A DNA stretch of 64,000 nucleotides from Chelonoidis abingdonii (Eukaryota > Chordata > Testudines > Testudinidae): contig NC_133777.1 of NCBI RefSeq assembly GCF_003597395.2, positions 11,651,449-11,715,448 on the forward strand, read 5' to 3'. Below are positions 1 to 11,164 of this stretch, piece by piece. How positions within the stretch are numbered: the first letter of the stretch is position 1; each line of letters starts with the position of its first letter. Under the pieces are notes generated by a model, which was given only the letters and a program-made list of their open reading frames with translations, was not told the origin of the DNA and searched no databases. A program made the translations under genes and the position numbers.

Positions 1-1488
1 TGTGCCAAGGTCTGAGGGAAGCATTTCTGCTAGCGACATCTCATCTGTGCAAAGAACCAGGAGATGGCACGTCCACATTGTCCACCACAGAAATGGGAGT
101 AAGGACTGCATCCATGCTACTGGCCAGAGAATGGACTATGGGGCACGTACCTTAACACTGTGGCCAGGAGCTGGAATGTGGGACTCAGACCTTTGTGCTG
201 AGGACTGGGCTCCGGGTGGCGAGGCTCACCAATGCCTGTGTTGTGGCCGGGTTTTGGGGAGCGTAGCTTTGCTTTTGCTCACACCCAAAAGAGAGAAATG
301 GCCCCTTCATTTGTAACACCTGTGCTGTAGGGAGCTGGGGACAGTGCAAAGTGGGGCTTTCTCCTTCGCCCCAGAGTCCTTGAGCCCCATCACTCACTGG
401 CTAGAACTAAAGACTGGGCTGTGAGGAGCCTTCAGACTGTGCCAAGGCCTGCTATACCCGGAGTGCCATGGCGTAGGGCACCAGTGTGAGCTCACTGGTG
501 CTGACATCTGACCTACATTGACTACACCCTGGCAGCTGCAGAGCCTTGGCTTCATAGCATTTCCTGCCTTGTAACTGCCTGGCTAGCTACAGCTCCTTGA
601 CTTGGGTTGTTGCATGAAGACAGCACATACCCTTAGGCAGTGCTGTCTTCCTTGCCCCGTACTCACAGCTCATCTTGAGCTCTTAGGGCCAACTGAGTCT
701 GTTATAAACTCCCCTGTGACTGAATGCCCCAAATCCATGCACCTCAGGAGATGCTGCAAGCAGGCCAAGGGTGCCCTGCCCTCAATCAGTGTCTCTCTTG
801 TTGATGCATCTCTCTGCAGTCCCAGTTCTCCAGGAGGCCCTCAGTAGATGTGAAAAAGGAGGGAACTTGGGTAACAAACAAGTGATGATATTTACTCCCA
901 TAGGGAAAGGGCTTGGAGCCAGGGATGGGATTCAGGGGGTGGGTGCTTTTCCCTGCCCTACCCCCAGGGCTCACCTCTATGACAGGTGAACAAGATGCAT
1001 ACCCTGGAAGCTGTGTGCCTGGGAGAAGCTCTGGGGCTTTGAGGAGCTGATGAAACCTGCTTTTATTTATGCTGAGTGAATATATTCCTGGGGAAATTGT
1101 CTGTCTTTTATAATGAAACCCCGTTAATGGCTTGTTGTCTACACAAATAACCACGGGGAATGAACTCGTGCACTTCTCAGCCTGCTCCGTGTCTCCCTTG
1201 CTCAGCTCACTTTCTGAACAAACATAACCTTTTGCAAGAACGTCTGTCAAAATCACTCTGAAATATTGAAATAAGACAATAGGACACAGCCTGTTCCTGG
1301 GCCCTAGTGCCTGCCAGGTTGGGCTAAGTGTCCTCCTCAAAGGTGACTCGACAATGACAGCCAGACACATGTTGGGAATAGAACACAGTGGGCTTTGCTT
1401 TGGATGCAATATGCAGGCTTTTTCAAATCACTATGTCTCATAGCCGCAGGGCAGTGACTGTGTCAGCAAATGTGATGGCCATTGTAGG
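1..1488. other. ELFN1 downstream flank, no gene recognised
   Basis: No reading frame here looks like a protein. The longest open frame (786-1409, minus strand) has no recognisable domain. The part around 1050-1290 is AT-richer, contains none of the repeat motifs seen elsewhere and could be unique sequence. I cannot assign it a role. Confidence 0.5.
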
Positions 1489-1796
1489 CTTAGGAGTGGT
1501 CTACACTTAAAATTTAGGTTGACTTAGCTATTCTGGTCAGCAGTGTGAAATAGCCACCCACCATGCAACCAAGGTAGCTATGCTGACCTAACCACAAGTG
1601 TAGGCGCAGCTAGAGCAAAGGAAGAATGCTTTGATCAACCTAACTACTGCCATTTGGGGAGGTGGTGGTCCTAAACTGATGGAGAAAAATGTCTTCCATC
1701 AGTGTGGGCTGTGTCCACACTATGGGGTGGTGCCAGCACAGCTACAGTGCCATAACTATGTTGCTATGGGCCCTGTAGTGTAGATATACCCTCAGA
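1489..1796. repeat. Foldback DNA-transposon relic (MITE), 'TCTACACT' type
   Basis: The left end carries GGTCTACACTTAAAATTTAGG. The right end carries TAGTGTAGATATACCCT, whose reverse complement again reads ATCTACACTA. The interior repeats words such as 'gctgacctaac' and 'cactatggggtggtgcc' that recur in reptile MITEs. It has no coding capacity. Exact termini and target duplication are not clear. The family is inferred from the shared end motif also found at 2869, 10839, 22610, 37333, 44377 and 62896. Confidence 0.6.
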
Positions 1797-2657
1797 AAGA
1801 GCTCACCACACAACCACCATCTGTAGAAGCTGCTGTATTGACAGAGGACACATTGGACAGAATTCCAGTGTTACTACCTCAGGGATGCCCAAGAGATGAC
1901 AAGCTTGAGTTAATGTCTCATTTGAAGCACGGAGCATCCATTAAGTACAATCTTATTCTCCGCTGAAATGTCAGTGTCAGGTGTGAGCCCAGTGCTTGGT
2001 GTGGGACTTGCACTCACAAGAGGAGCAGAGAGAGAGAGAGAGTACTAGCCATGTTTTGTATCATGCATGTTGCATTTCTGTCACCATGCAAGATCCTAAG
2101 ATTATCCACTCCTCTTCTCCTATAAAGGGCAGAACTCATTCCCCGTAAGTTACAGTGGGTCTGAATTTACACTCGGAGGCTGCTTTTTTCCCTTCCAGCT
2201 CAGCCCCTTCCTCACAACAGGGACTTCTCCATCGGCCCTGCACGTGGGCTTAAGGCTCAGCAGTGGTGCCTGTCAGAGTGCCCCAAGGTCCAAGTTAGGC
2301 GTGGTGAGGTCTGTCTCTTGGAGGTTTTCTTGGGGCCGAAGAGATGTTGTTAATGTAGGTCTTGGCTTATTGGACACACTCAGGTGTTAGATACTGGCCC
2401 TGCAGCAGGTGTGCAGAGAAGCCCTGATACAGTCACTTGGGCCCTTAGCACCTGTTCTGTGTTAGAGCAATGGCTGGTTGAGACACAGGCTATCCCCTGT
2501 AAAGGGCCACTGGTGCTTTAATTTCCACCTGGACATTGTCTCAGTACTAGTTTGTCCTGCTGCAACTCGTTCCCGTCGAGCTTCTCAAAGGGTATTACAC
2601 TCATTTATGGAACGAGTCTCAAAACATGCCCCACACCAAGTAGGGAATAGTGCAGCC
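1797..2657. other. Noncoding flank with a short GA microsatellite
   Basis: No gene seen. It contains a short (GA)n run near 2025-2042. The rest is unassigned sequence. Confidence 0.5.
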
Positions 2658-2697
2658 TCATTTTAGAGCTAGGGAAACTGAGGTTCAGAGCTGTTAT

Positions 2698-2868
2698 TCA
2701 GGCCCAAATTTTCAAAATTGACTGCTGCTTTGGAGTGACTATTTGTGAGCTCAACCAGAGACACCAAGAGCCTGACTTCTCAGAGCTGCTATGAATCTAC
2801 AGCTCCTGCTCAGCAATTCAAAAATGGGCCCCAAGGTGCCACAGGGTGGACAGTGAAAAATGAGTGGC
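2698..2868. repeat. Dispersed repeat fragment inside the SINE
   Basis: The start, CCCAAATTTTCAAAATTGAC, matches the 'AAATTTTCAAAAGTGACT' type foldback repeat that I recognise from reptile genomes. The arms are decayed and the right arm is not obvious. Class uncertain. Confidence 0.4.
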
Positions 2869-3190
2869 CATGTCTACACTGCAGGGTATGTCTACCCTGC
2901 AGCTGGGAGCGAGCCGCACAGCCCGTGCAGCTGGACGTGTACCAGGGAGGCTCATGGTAGTGCACTAAAAATAGCTGTGTGGAGGGTGCAGCCCTAACGG
3001 ATGCTCAAGCGAGCCACTCTAGCTCAAGCCCACCCTAAGCCTGGGTCTGAGCTTGGTAGCTAGCCCAAGCCTCTTCCAGTGCCACAGCATCCATGTAGTT
3101 AGTCTCAGCATGCTAGCTTAGCCCCGCTATCATGCGTCTGTCTACCTGGCCCGGGAGGCTCCGGACCCAGCTGCAGAGTAGACACAGTCT
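2869..3190. repeat. Palindromic MITE inside the SINE
   Basis: The left arm reads GTATGTCTACCCTGCAGCTG then GGAGCGAGCC. The right arm reads GGCTCCGGACCCAGCTGCAG then AGTAGACACAG, an imperfect reverse complement. 'Gtgcactaaaaatagctgtgtgga' and 'gctagctta' lie between. It is noncoding, and the long foldback structure is typical of nonautonomous DNA transposons. Confidence 0.7.
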
Positions 3191-3279
3191 AAGTGACTCC
3201 CCCAAGGTCAGCGTCTGAGCTGGGCATAGATGCCTGGTGTCCTGCCTCCAGGCTCTGTACTAGACCACATGGCATCATC

Positions 3280-4400
3280 TTGCTAATGCCACTGATGTCA
3301 CTAATGCTGATGCTGCGAAAGTCAGCTGCTCTTCAGAGTGTGATAGTGACCTTCCAAAGCCATGCGAGAGACTCGGTGGTGCCCAGGCCTCTTCCTCTGC
3401 TGCCCCAGAGACACCACAGAGGAGCTCTCCTCGCCGATCTCACCTGGGACGCTGCCCTTTGAGCGGCACAGAGCTATGGACACGAGAGGGCTGTTTATTG
3501 CCCTCAAACAGCCAGTGCTGCCTCATAGGCGTGAGCAGGGCTGGGACGTACCATGTACTTCCCTTCCCATTCATGTCCTTCCAATTTAGCTACCCTAGCC
3601 AAGACTGAGACGCCGATACCCATGGGAGCTACGCCATGCAGCTGGAATGGCAAAAAATGTAAGAGGCAGGGCTGAGGTTTAAGGGGTGCACGGGTCTGAG
3701 GGCCTGAAGTTGCTTTCACTTGGCACAGGAACAGGCTCTGAATGTTTAGCACCTTTTCATTCATACTGGGGGAAAACCCGCCACCTGACTGCATCTCTCT
3801 TGGAGGAAGAGATGGGGAGACCATTCATTCCACCCCCAGAAGCACAGATGACTACACTACAGAATAAGGGGGTGAGGAAGGCTGACTGATTCATAATAAT
3901 CGCTACCATCCACTAGCTGTGCAGTACACTCTTGCTGGGGAATAGCAGAGAAGTCATTCCTGCTGCTGCCTCTTCCTATGCTGTAAACATGCAGGAGGAG
4001 TATTTCACCATCACCCAGGGCAGGATCATTCCAACACAACTCGCAGGCTGCAGGAGGGCCAGTAGCAGGGGACAGGGCCCATATCTCTGGGATGGGCCAG
4101 TAGCTAGCGGTGCTAAAACATGCTCTGGGTCCATCAAGCTATTGGCTGGATGCAGGAATCACTAGGTGAGACCCTCTGGCCTGTGTAATAAGCAGGTGGT
4201 CAGAGTAGATGGTGTCATAGTTCCTCCTGGCTTTAAAAAAATCAGTCTATACTCTAGTACCAATGACTTACCCCTACCCTAATCTTCTGGCTACCACTGC
4301 CCCTTCCCACAGAGACGGGTTCCATTTGATGTTCAGAGTTTCCACTGCCTTCTAAATATATCCAGCTAAAGAGAGAGAAAGCGAGAGAGAGACTGGTGTG
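3280..4400. other. Noncoding flank beyond the ELFN1 3' end
   Basis: No convincing coding sequence on either strand. Short GA-rich runs occur near 4371-4392. I see no recognisable repeat in most of it. Confidence 0.5.
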
Positions 4401-4406
4401 TTTATT
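4401..4406 (-). terminator. Candidate ELFN1 polyadenylation signal (AATAAA on minus)
   Basis: The plus strand reads TTTATT, which is AATAAA on the ELFN1 strand. It is the first canonical signal I find downstream of the stop codon at 5447, giving a 3' UTR of about 1 kb. A weaker ATTAAA lies closer, at 5187-5192, but is followed by an A-rich run. Transcript data would be needed to choose. Confidence 0.4.
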
Positions 4407-5446
4407 TGGCAATCAAATGGTGACTAGTTGGTTGCACCAAATGGGCAGAGAGAGCTCCCTCTACTCCCATCCCCTGTCCAGCTCCCAGAGGAGGCAGGCT
4501 CCCATCACTTGAATGGAATAATGAGAGGGATGCTGGTTTTCTATTAGAATGTGCCTTTTTTCGTAGTGCACTTGGAATCAATCAGAACTCGAGACACAGA
4601 CATTCACTGGAGGAAAAAAACAAAATAAACAAAAAAAACAATGCCCACCCTCCAAAATCCCACACCAGCATCAACGCCCCCCCCCCAAACAAACAAACAA
4701 AAACACCCTCCAAATCAAATCCAACCTCTTTGTCTAAAATCCATGATTAAAACCTGGTACAAACAGGTGAATATATATATATATATATATTTAGTAGATG
4801 TAATATTATTTTTTCTCTCTCTTTCTTGTTATACAGCAAACATTGCAAATATAGAAATTTTCTCTGTACAGTAGGACAACTTCGGTTTACAATGTAACGT
4901 GGTAAAACCTCCCAGTGAATAAACACATGAATGAGCCTTCGACTGGATGAAAGTCTAAGCTGGAAGACTCCATTTGCAAAAAGCCCAAAGGAACTTTCTC
5001 CTTCTGGTCTCTTTTTGGTTTTTGTTTTGTTTTGTTTGGAAGGGAAGGAGAAAGAAGACGACAAACTATACACAAAGGATCCACAAAATCACGGAATAGG
5101 GAATCATGCGATGCAACATTGGAATACTCCAGACCTGAAATCTCTGTCCAACCTCCACCCCTTTTTATATATTTTTTCTTTTTTTTTTTAATAAAAAAAG
5201 CAAAAGAAAACTTTGTTTTCACTCCACAGGTTTGTTTTTTTTAAGTCTCTTTGTGTTCAAATTTGGTGCGTATCTCATAAACATGAGATCTTTTGTAATC
5301 TCTTTCTCTCTCATATATTATATAGACTAATTATAGATTTTTCTCATAATTTATGGTTTGTTTGTTTGAAAGTCAGTCTGGATAAAAATAGCTGCTGTGA
5401 GTTTCTTTTGGTCCAGTTAGTGTTAAGTCACGAGCTGTGTGAGGAC
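4407..5446 (-). other. ELFN1: Probable ELFN1 3' untranslated region
   Basis: This AT-rich stretch lies directly downstream of the ELFN1 stop codon. It has no competing gene and no recognised transposon, and it ends near the candidate poly(A) signal. It contains a (TA)n run at 4771-4790 and A- and T-homopolymers around 5170-5200. UTR status is inferred from position only. Confidence 0.5.
4771..4790. repeat. (AT)n microsatellite
   Basis: Ten uninterrupted AT dinucleotides within the probable ELFN1 3' UTR. A tract of this kind is likely to vary in length between individuals. Confidence 0.9.
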
Positions 5447-7837
5447 TCAGGACTTGTGCTGGGCAGACACACCTTTCCAGTAGTCTAGGATGTCGTGAAG
5501 ATCCTCGTCTTTGGCAAACTGGACCTTTTTGCGCAGGGCGTGGCCGGCCGCCATATATTCCTCCTCATCTTTGTGCCGCTTCCGGTTGAGTTTGAAGCGC
5601 TCCCAGATGCTTTGTGATGGTTTGCATGTGTACTCTGGGCTGGAGCTGTAGCTCAGGTTATGATACTGGGGAGAGAGCTGCGAGTAGGCCAGGTCTCTGG
5701 GGCGGGGTCTGGTCAAAGGTTCCAGAATGGAGGGCTTACGCCCGCCCAAGCTGTCGTGCTGCTCCCCCTGATGGGAGCCCGGGTAAGAGTGCCGATGTTC
5801 GCTGTACTGTCGGATCTTCTCGGCCTCTGCTCGCAGAATGGCCGCCGCTGGTGTCACAGTGAGGATGATGTCAGTGGTCGGGGATGTCTTCTCAATGTAC
5901 TTGGCTTCTGACTTGTGGCCAGAGCCCTCAGAGCGGAAGGATCTGGGGCTCCGTATTGAGCCGCTGGAGGAAGTGCTGGAGCGTTTGGGAGGTGCCTCCA
6001 TGCTGTGATGTCTCTGCAGCGGGTGGCTGTAACTTTCCTTGTACACAGGGGACAGGAAGCCATGTTTGCCAGAGATCTGTTCCGATAAGAGTACCAGCGG
6101 AGGCTCAGCGGTGGAAATTGCCCCCGATTTCACCCCCTGGAAGGAGGTGGACTCTGATTTCAAGGCATCAATGCAGTTGTTGATAATCTGGTTCACCTTG
6201 TCCACCTCCTTGGTGATGGTGGAGATCTCAGCCACGGAGCTCTGGCTGTCAGGCAGCATGGACAGCTCACACTCTCGCCTCTCGGGCTGCTCCCCTGTCC
6301 GCACTTCCATGTAGTTCCCCTTGGTGGCCTTGGGGGTCTCGCTGCTGTCTATCAACTTGTACTGCTCGACTTCCCCAGCAGAGGGCAAGTAGGGGATGCG
6401 GGTCACTGTCTCCCCACCCAGCATCTGCCCCTGGGACAGCTGGGTGATACTGGTTGTTTCCATCTCTGGCCCATACTTTAGCTCGATGATGGTCTTCTTC
6501 ATGCTTCCAGCTGCCTTCTTGTGCTTCTCCTCCTGCTGACGCCTCTTACGGAGGCAATAGTATACCACCCCCAGAACAATGACCATGCCGAACAGGCAGC
6601 CCAGGATCGTCATGATATAGTGGGTGGCAGTGGAGGGAGTGGGCACTGGGTCCTCTCTGCTCATTTTGTTTGGGGAGAGGGTGAGGCAAGTGTGGTTGTA
6701 CCTTAAGACGTGGTGGAGGGAGACCACACAGTAGGTATAGTTTCTTTGTGCTACAAGGTTAGTCAGCTCAATGTCCTCCTTCTGTTTCTTCAGCTTAGTG
6801 ATGACGGAAGAGAAGCCGTTCTCGTACTGCGCAAGAATGTACATCTTGCTGAACGGGTACGGGATCTGCACCGTCAGCGTGGCTGAGTTGTGGGTGAGAT
6901 GCTTCATCCGGATGTTGGGACGCATCTCCGTCTCACCCACGGGCGTGTGGAGGGAGACCTGCGGCGTTGTGCCATCCCCGGAGAAACACTCTTCCTCAGA
7001 GCATGGGCTTTCTGACGGAGCTGTGGTCACTTGGTACCTGGGTGGGATAAAGCGAGGTATCATGGTGTAGGAGCTGCCAGTGCAGAGGGTGGAGAGCATG
7101 CCCAGAGCATTGCGGTAACCAGTCCGGCCTTGGCCTAGCAAGAAGTAGCCAGTGTAGTCTGGCGGGGAGTCGCACTGCATGCGGTCATAGGTGCGCGTCA
7201 TGTTGGTGAAGCCTTCCAGCCATTGCAGGAAGCCTAGGAGTTCACAGGAGCAATAGAAGGGGTTACTGTAGAGTTCACAGACTGAGAGTTTGTTCAGGCC
7301 CCTAAAGGTGTTGCTGTCCAGTCTCTGGATCCTGTTCATGGACAGGTCAATGTTCACTATGTTAGGGCACTCCCAGAAGGCATTGGGGGTGACTGCCTCA
7401 ATGAGGTTAGCCTGGAGGTAGAGGTACTCCAGCTTTCCTAGGCCCCGGAGGATTCCCTCGGTCAGGTTCCTCAGGCGGTTGTAGCCAAGCTGCAGCACCT
7501 GAAGGTTAAACTGTCCTGAGAAGGCACCATCCTCGATATAGGAGATTTCGTTCTTCGTCAAGTTGAGGTATGTCAGGTTACCGAAGCGGCTGAGTGAGGA
7601 GTACTGCACGCTTTTGATCTTGTTGTCGTTCAGTCGCAAATCCACAATGGTGCTGTTGATTTGCTGAGGGATGGACTCATAGGGGGGCTGATTCTGGCTG
7701 CAGATAGCCAGCCAAACGAAGCCCTTGTCGCCCTCGATCAGCCAGCAGTCTGCCCGCACCCCGCCAGCGTGCAGCAGAGAGACGGCCGCCACACACACGC
7801 ACAGCGCTGACGTCACTGCCCACTGACGACCTGCCAT
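5447..7837 (-). CDS. ELFN1: ELFN1, extracellular leucine-rich repeat and fibronectin type III domain protein 1
   Basis: This is a complete 796-residue single-pass membrane protein in one exon. The order is: signal peptide (about 1-29, ending VRA before DCW); LRR N-cap with C31 and C46; about five LRRs (61-182, e.g. LQVLQLGYNRL, LEYLYLQANLI); LRR C-cap (187-252, C196, C198, C222, C252); fibronectin III domain (about 306-392); transmembrane helix (about 407-428) followed by RKRR; then a long cytoplasmic tail. N-glycosylation sequons include NST61, NLT87, NLT92, NLT124, NMT212, NYT366 and NHT381. The tail end has KKVQF (770-774), an RVxF-type protein phosphatase 1 docking motif expected for this family (PPP1R28). 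The protein is closer to ELFN1 than ELFN2, for example in the C-terminus SAQHKS. In mammals ELFN1 is a postsynaptic protein that binds group III metabotropic glutamate receptors across the synapse. The ATG at 7835-7837 is the only in-frame start: an upstream GTG (7850-7852) is preceded by an in-frame TAA (7868-7870). Confidence 0.96.
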   Translation of the reverse strand: MAGRQWAVTSALCVCVAAVSLLHAGGVRADCWLIEGDKGFVWLAICSQNQPPYESIPQQINSTIVDLRLNDNKIKSVQYSSLSRFGNLTYLNLTKNEISYIEDGAFSGQFNLQVLQLGYNRLRNLTEGILRGLGKLEYLYLQANLIEAVTPNAFWECPNIVNIDLSMNRIQRLDSNTFRGLNKLSVCELYSNPFYCSCELLGFLQWLEGFTNMTRTYDRMQCDSPPDYTGYFLLGQGRTGYRNALGMLSTLCTGSSYTMIPRFIPPRYQVTTAPSESPCSEEECFSGDGTTPQVSLHTPVGETEMRPNIRMKHLTHNSATLTVQIPYPFSKMYILAQYENGFSSVITKLKKQKEDIELTNLVAQRNYTYCVVSLHHVLRYNHTCLTLSPNKMSREDPVPTPSTATHYIMTILGCLFGMVIVLGVVYYCLRKRRQQEEKHKKAAGSMKKTIIELKYGPEMETTSITQLSQGQMLGGETVTRIPYLPSAGEVEQYKLIDSSETPKATKGNYMEVRTGEQPERRECELSMLPDSQSSVAEISTITKEVDKVNQIINNCIDALKSESTSFQGVKSGAISTAEPPLVLLSEQISGKHGFLSPVYKESYSHPLQRHHSMEAPPKRSSTSSSGSIRSPRSFRSEGSGHKSEAKYIEKTSPTTDIILTVTPAAAILRAEAEKIRQYSEHRHSYPGSHQGEQHDSLGGRKPSILEPLTRPRPRDLAYSQLSPQYHNLSYSSSPEYTCKPSQSIWERFKLNRKRHKDEEEYMAAGHALRKKVQFAKDEDLHDILDYWKGVSAQHKS

Positions 7838-7873
7838 CTGGAAGGGCAACACGGAGAAGGAGTTCCCTTATCT
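7838..7873 (-). other. ELFN1: Splice acceptor candidates just upstream of the ELFN1 start codon
   Basis: On the minus strand, a pyrimidine-rich run ends in CCCTTCCAG immediately before the ATG (AG at 7838-7839). A second good acceptor, CTTCCCGCAG, ends at 7872-7873 and would leave a 34-nt 5' UTR in the exon. Either fits the known ELFN1 layout, in which 5' UTR exons lie far upstream of a single coding exon. Which one is used cannot be told from sequence. Confidence 0.6.
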
Positions 7874-10838
7874 GCGGGAAGCGGGGAGGGGTGCTGAGTT
7901 GGAAAGCAGGGAAGCGTTGGGTTAATGTTCCTTGGGCATCTTCGCTTTTCTCTCCCTTCTCCTCATGGTTTGGATCCAGTGGAAGTGTCCAAAGGAAAAG
8001 GAGAACCTTGTTGTCCAAGCTGCCCAGTGACCACCCACGGGGTGCCACCACCACAGGCTTATAGGGGGCAAGCCTATGTCATTGGCCCTTCTGGCATCTT
8101 GTCGGGCTTCCACTGAAGTCAGGTGGGTCTGGGTAGGTACTTGGAAGGGGACTCCCTCTGGTTTAGAGACACGCTTTTCTTTCACTTTCTACAGTGCCTC
8201 TCCTTGTTTTCTTTTTGCTGCCCATCTCCAGGTTGGCACCAGGCTTCTTCTCCATCTGCCTCTCCGTGCATCTGTCCATCCGTCCGTCCCTCTCAGCGCC
8301 CTTGTCTGGTCAATGGGCTCACCTGTAAAAAAACCAAACAAATCCAAAAAACACAAAAGTGAGACAAAATAATGTTTAAGGGCATTTGTCACACTGCAAC
8401 AACTTCTGGGGCAGCGATGGGGCTGGCTTTCCGAGCCCTGCTTTTCCATTAGCACTAGGCGCCAGGTTTTTTAACATGGCTTCCATTATTTATTTCTTTG
8501 CGGGGGGAGGCACACATAATTGAGCCTGCAGTTAATTTTGGGCACAGATGCTGGAATTTAGATGTCTAATGATGTGAGATCTGTATGCACAAAGCTGATA
8601 GTTAGCCATCTACATCCTGGCATTTGTAACCTCAGTTATGGCAGCATTTCACCCACTAATTGGATGCAGGTTGAAGCTTCTTTCAAATTCTGCCTCTCTC
8701 TAACTATGCCTGTATCTGTTTGGTACCTAGGATAAAACCCAGCACTGGAATTCTAAGCTGTTTCTAGGAACTTGGGTGGTAACTCCAGGATATGTTTGTT
8801 TCCAGGGAACATCCGAGCCCCACCACTATCTTGATCCTCACCACTCCCCATCATACTTGTCTTTGTGGGGGTGACTTCCAACCCTCCTCCCCCTTTTGCT
8901 GTCTCCAGGATCTCATCCCTTGGATTTTCAGTGTCAGCAGTGGAGGAAATTCCGGGTGGTCACTCCCCCTGTCTTTTAGTAGCCTAACACATATGCAAAG
9001 GGCAAAGAGAGACCCTTCCTCACCCACTATAGCTGTCTCTGCTATAAGACTCAGGAGAGTGGACAGGGAACCCTCTGGGGATCCCGGTGACGTCACAGTG
9101 CTAAGGAAAACCTCAGAATTCCTTGTTAACGTTTGCTACAGAGTTCTTAGTAGGGCTCCTCAGCATTTTCCATTGAAATGTTTTCTGGGTTTTTGAGTGA
9201 AGGAAAATGTTTGTAGAAAGTGTCTCTGCTTTCCTCGAAGAATGGTGTCTCATTGGAAAATGGAAATTTGGAGATTTATTCAGTTTCTGACACATTTTGG
9301 CCAAAAACATTTAGGTTTTAGCTTTTGAACAAAAAGTTGAAATTTCCAGTGGGAAAAAAATCCCATTTTGAAACCAGCTCTACCCCTGAAGGACTCACTA
9401 GCTGGTGTGCTGTGCCTTATGGGGCACTAACCGCCTCTGAGCTTACTGCTCTTGAAGGAGAAAGAGGCTTTCCCTTTACTGCTGACCTTTGGGTGAGAAA
9501 GCTGTTTCCTGGCCCACCTAGCTGGCCCTTGAGATTTGGTGGGGCCAAAGCCGTGTCTGGAAATCCTCCATCCCAGGAAACAGTAGGAGGAAGAGCAGAA
9601 TCTACCAGGACCTGGTGAAGCCATCATTGGTAAGTAGTAGGGTGTCCTGGGCCTTAATGGGGGTGGTAGTTTGTGAATTTATCTCCTATGAATCTTCTTC
9701 TGTCACATTTGCAAAATTTACCAAATCTGGAACCCTGGGGCTCAGAGTGCGATCAACGGTTGCTGTGAATATTTGCCAGCTAGAACACCAGTACTCATAC
9801 TGCTGTCTGGGAACCCCCCCAGTGGCCCATGAAGCACTTCCTGAAACTCCACACAGTGAAATATCTTGAGAACCACATGGGAGGGAAGGTGGGTCCAGAA
9901 GAGGGTCTCTCTCTTTCACCAAGGGCTCTGCAGAACACATAGGTGGTTGCCCCTAGGAACAGACATGCTCCCCGGATTTCATATGCTCACTATTATACTT
10001 GCACCAAAGCTAGCCTACAGCCTGGGCTTGGCCAGGTCCTCTGCTCCCGGGTGTTAGGAAATGACAGCTGGGTCATTTGAAAGCAGCCAACAAACTGGTT
10101 CATAACTCACAAGTGGACAAGAAATCAGCAAGTTTCCTGGCTTTCAGACCCAAATCCGATCCGTGAAGATAGAACCTGGTTGCATGGGAGAGCATGCAGA
10201 AGTTGCCTTCTTCCCAGGGTAGCTGCATGCTGCTTGGGCCTGTCCTTTCCCAGATATTAGGAAACAGTAGACTGAAAAATTAAGCTGCTATTACTCCCTA
10301 GGACTTGTCTGGCAGTGGAGCTGTCACTCATTAACATGCACTTCTAACTAATCCAGTCTGTTTTCCCACCTCCCGCCCAGCACTGGGGTAGCTACATGAC
10401 TCTGTGCTGGGTGGGGCAGGTCGATGAGTTGTATGAAACATGGCAACAGTGGGAATTTCGGGCCAGATTCTGCCTCCTCCTGTTGAGCAGGAGCTCATGC
10501 TGAAAGCAGTCCCGCTGAAATCTGGCCCTTATTTTCCATCTCAGACTCACAGAATATGGAACAGAATGTTTTTCAAAGCTGAAGACTCTGTTAACCAGTC
10601 ACACTTTAAACAGGCCAGTAATAATGAGCAGTGAAACAGTTTATTTGTCCTTACTGAATAGCGAACAATGAATATTCCAAAATGGAACGGTTTGTTTTAT
10701 GTTACATGAATAACAAAATCTGCTCAAACTTCAGCTGTTTGTGACAGGAGAATATCCAGCCACAAGTCCCCCCAGCTGGAGAGATGTTGATAATGTCTTT
10801 GGAGAAAGCCAAAAGCTACTGACCATCGTGTCCCATAT
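7874..10838 (-). other. Presumed ELFN1 5' intron, no coding exon seen
   Basis: No frame resembles a protein. The stretch 9160-9390 is rich in 'TTTTGAAA/TTTCAAAA' words (e.g. AACAAAAAGTTGAAATTTCC), as are 16980-17390 and 25590-25930. These three look like relics of one AT-rich repeat family. The remainder is unassigned. Confidence 0.5.
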
Positions 10839-11076
10839 GTAGGCCAGGTCTATCCAAGAAACGTTTGTCCATCTAGTAATGTTAGGGGTGGTTTTTGTGA
10901 CATTTCTATCCCAGCAAAAGCCCTAGAGCTGGTGCAGTTAAACTAGCAAAAAAGGTGCTTTTTCTGGTAAAGCTTATTTTGTTTGGTGCATGGTGGTATA
11001 AACTGAATCTCCACTGGGAGACTTTGCCAGCATAACGATGCTAGCAACCGTCTTCTAGTGTAGACTAGGCCTTGGA
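10839..11076. repeat. MITE relic, 'TCTACACT' type
   Basis: The left end reads TAGGCCAGGTCTATCCAAG. The right end reads TCTAGTGTAGACTAGGCC, so the reverse complement of the right end (GGCCTAGTCTACACTAGA) mirrors the left. The interior holds 'ctagcaaaaaaggtgctttttctggta' type foldback words. Noncoding. Confidence 0.6.
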
Positions 11077-11164
11077 CGCAGCACAGAATGGAAATGGAAT
11101 TCTGCCCTCGGGTGTTTCAGTGATTAGCCTCACACACCTTACATCCTCCCTTCGCTAATGGGTT

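Larger units (their letters stand above)
2658..3279 (-). repeat. tRNA-derived/MIR-like SINE on minus strand, split by two insertions
   Basis: The segment 2658-2697 reads CATTTTAGAGCTAGGGAAAC followed by TGAGGTTCAGAG, the reverse complement of a MIR-like SINE tail. The next part of the same SINE resumes at 3191 with AAGTGACTCCCCCAAGGTCA and continues to about 3279. About 490 bp of other repeat sequence (2698-3190) sits between the two halves. The SINE must therefore be older than the inserts. Confidence 0.6.

Noticed and set aside
786..1409. 207-residue open frame on the minus strand
   Set aside because: No domain, signal or family likeness. It is downstream of ELFN1 in ordinary flank and probably random.
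5614..7070. Several plus-strand open frames of 60-100 residues across ELFN1
   Set aside because: They are antisense shadows of the ELFN1 coding exon, which has clear domains and a full-length frame.
7850..7852. Upstream GTG as the ELFN1 start, adding five residues
   Set aside because: GTG is not a likely start when an ATG follows five codons later. The human protein as I recall begins at MAGR, and an acceptor site overlaps the extra codons.
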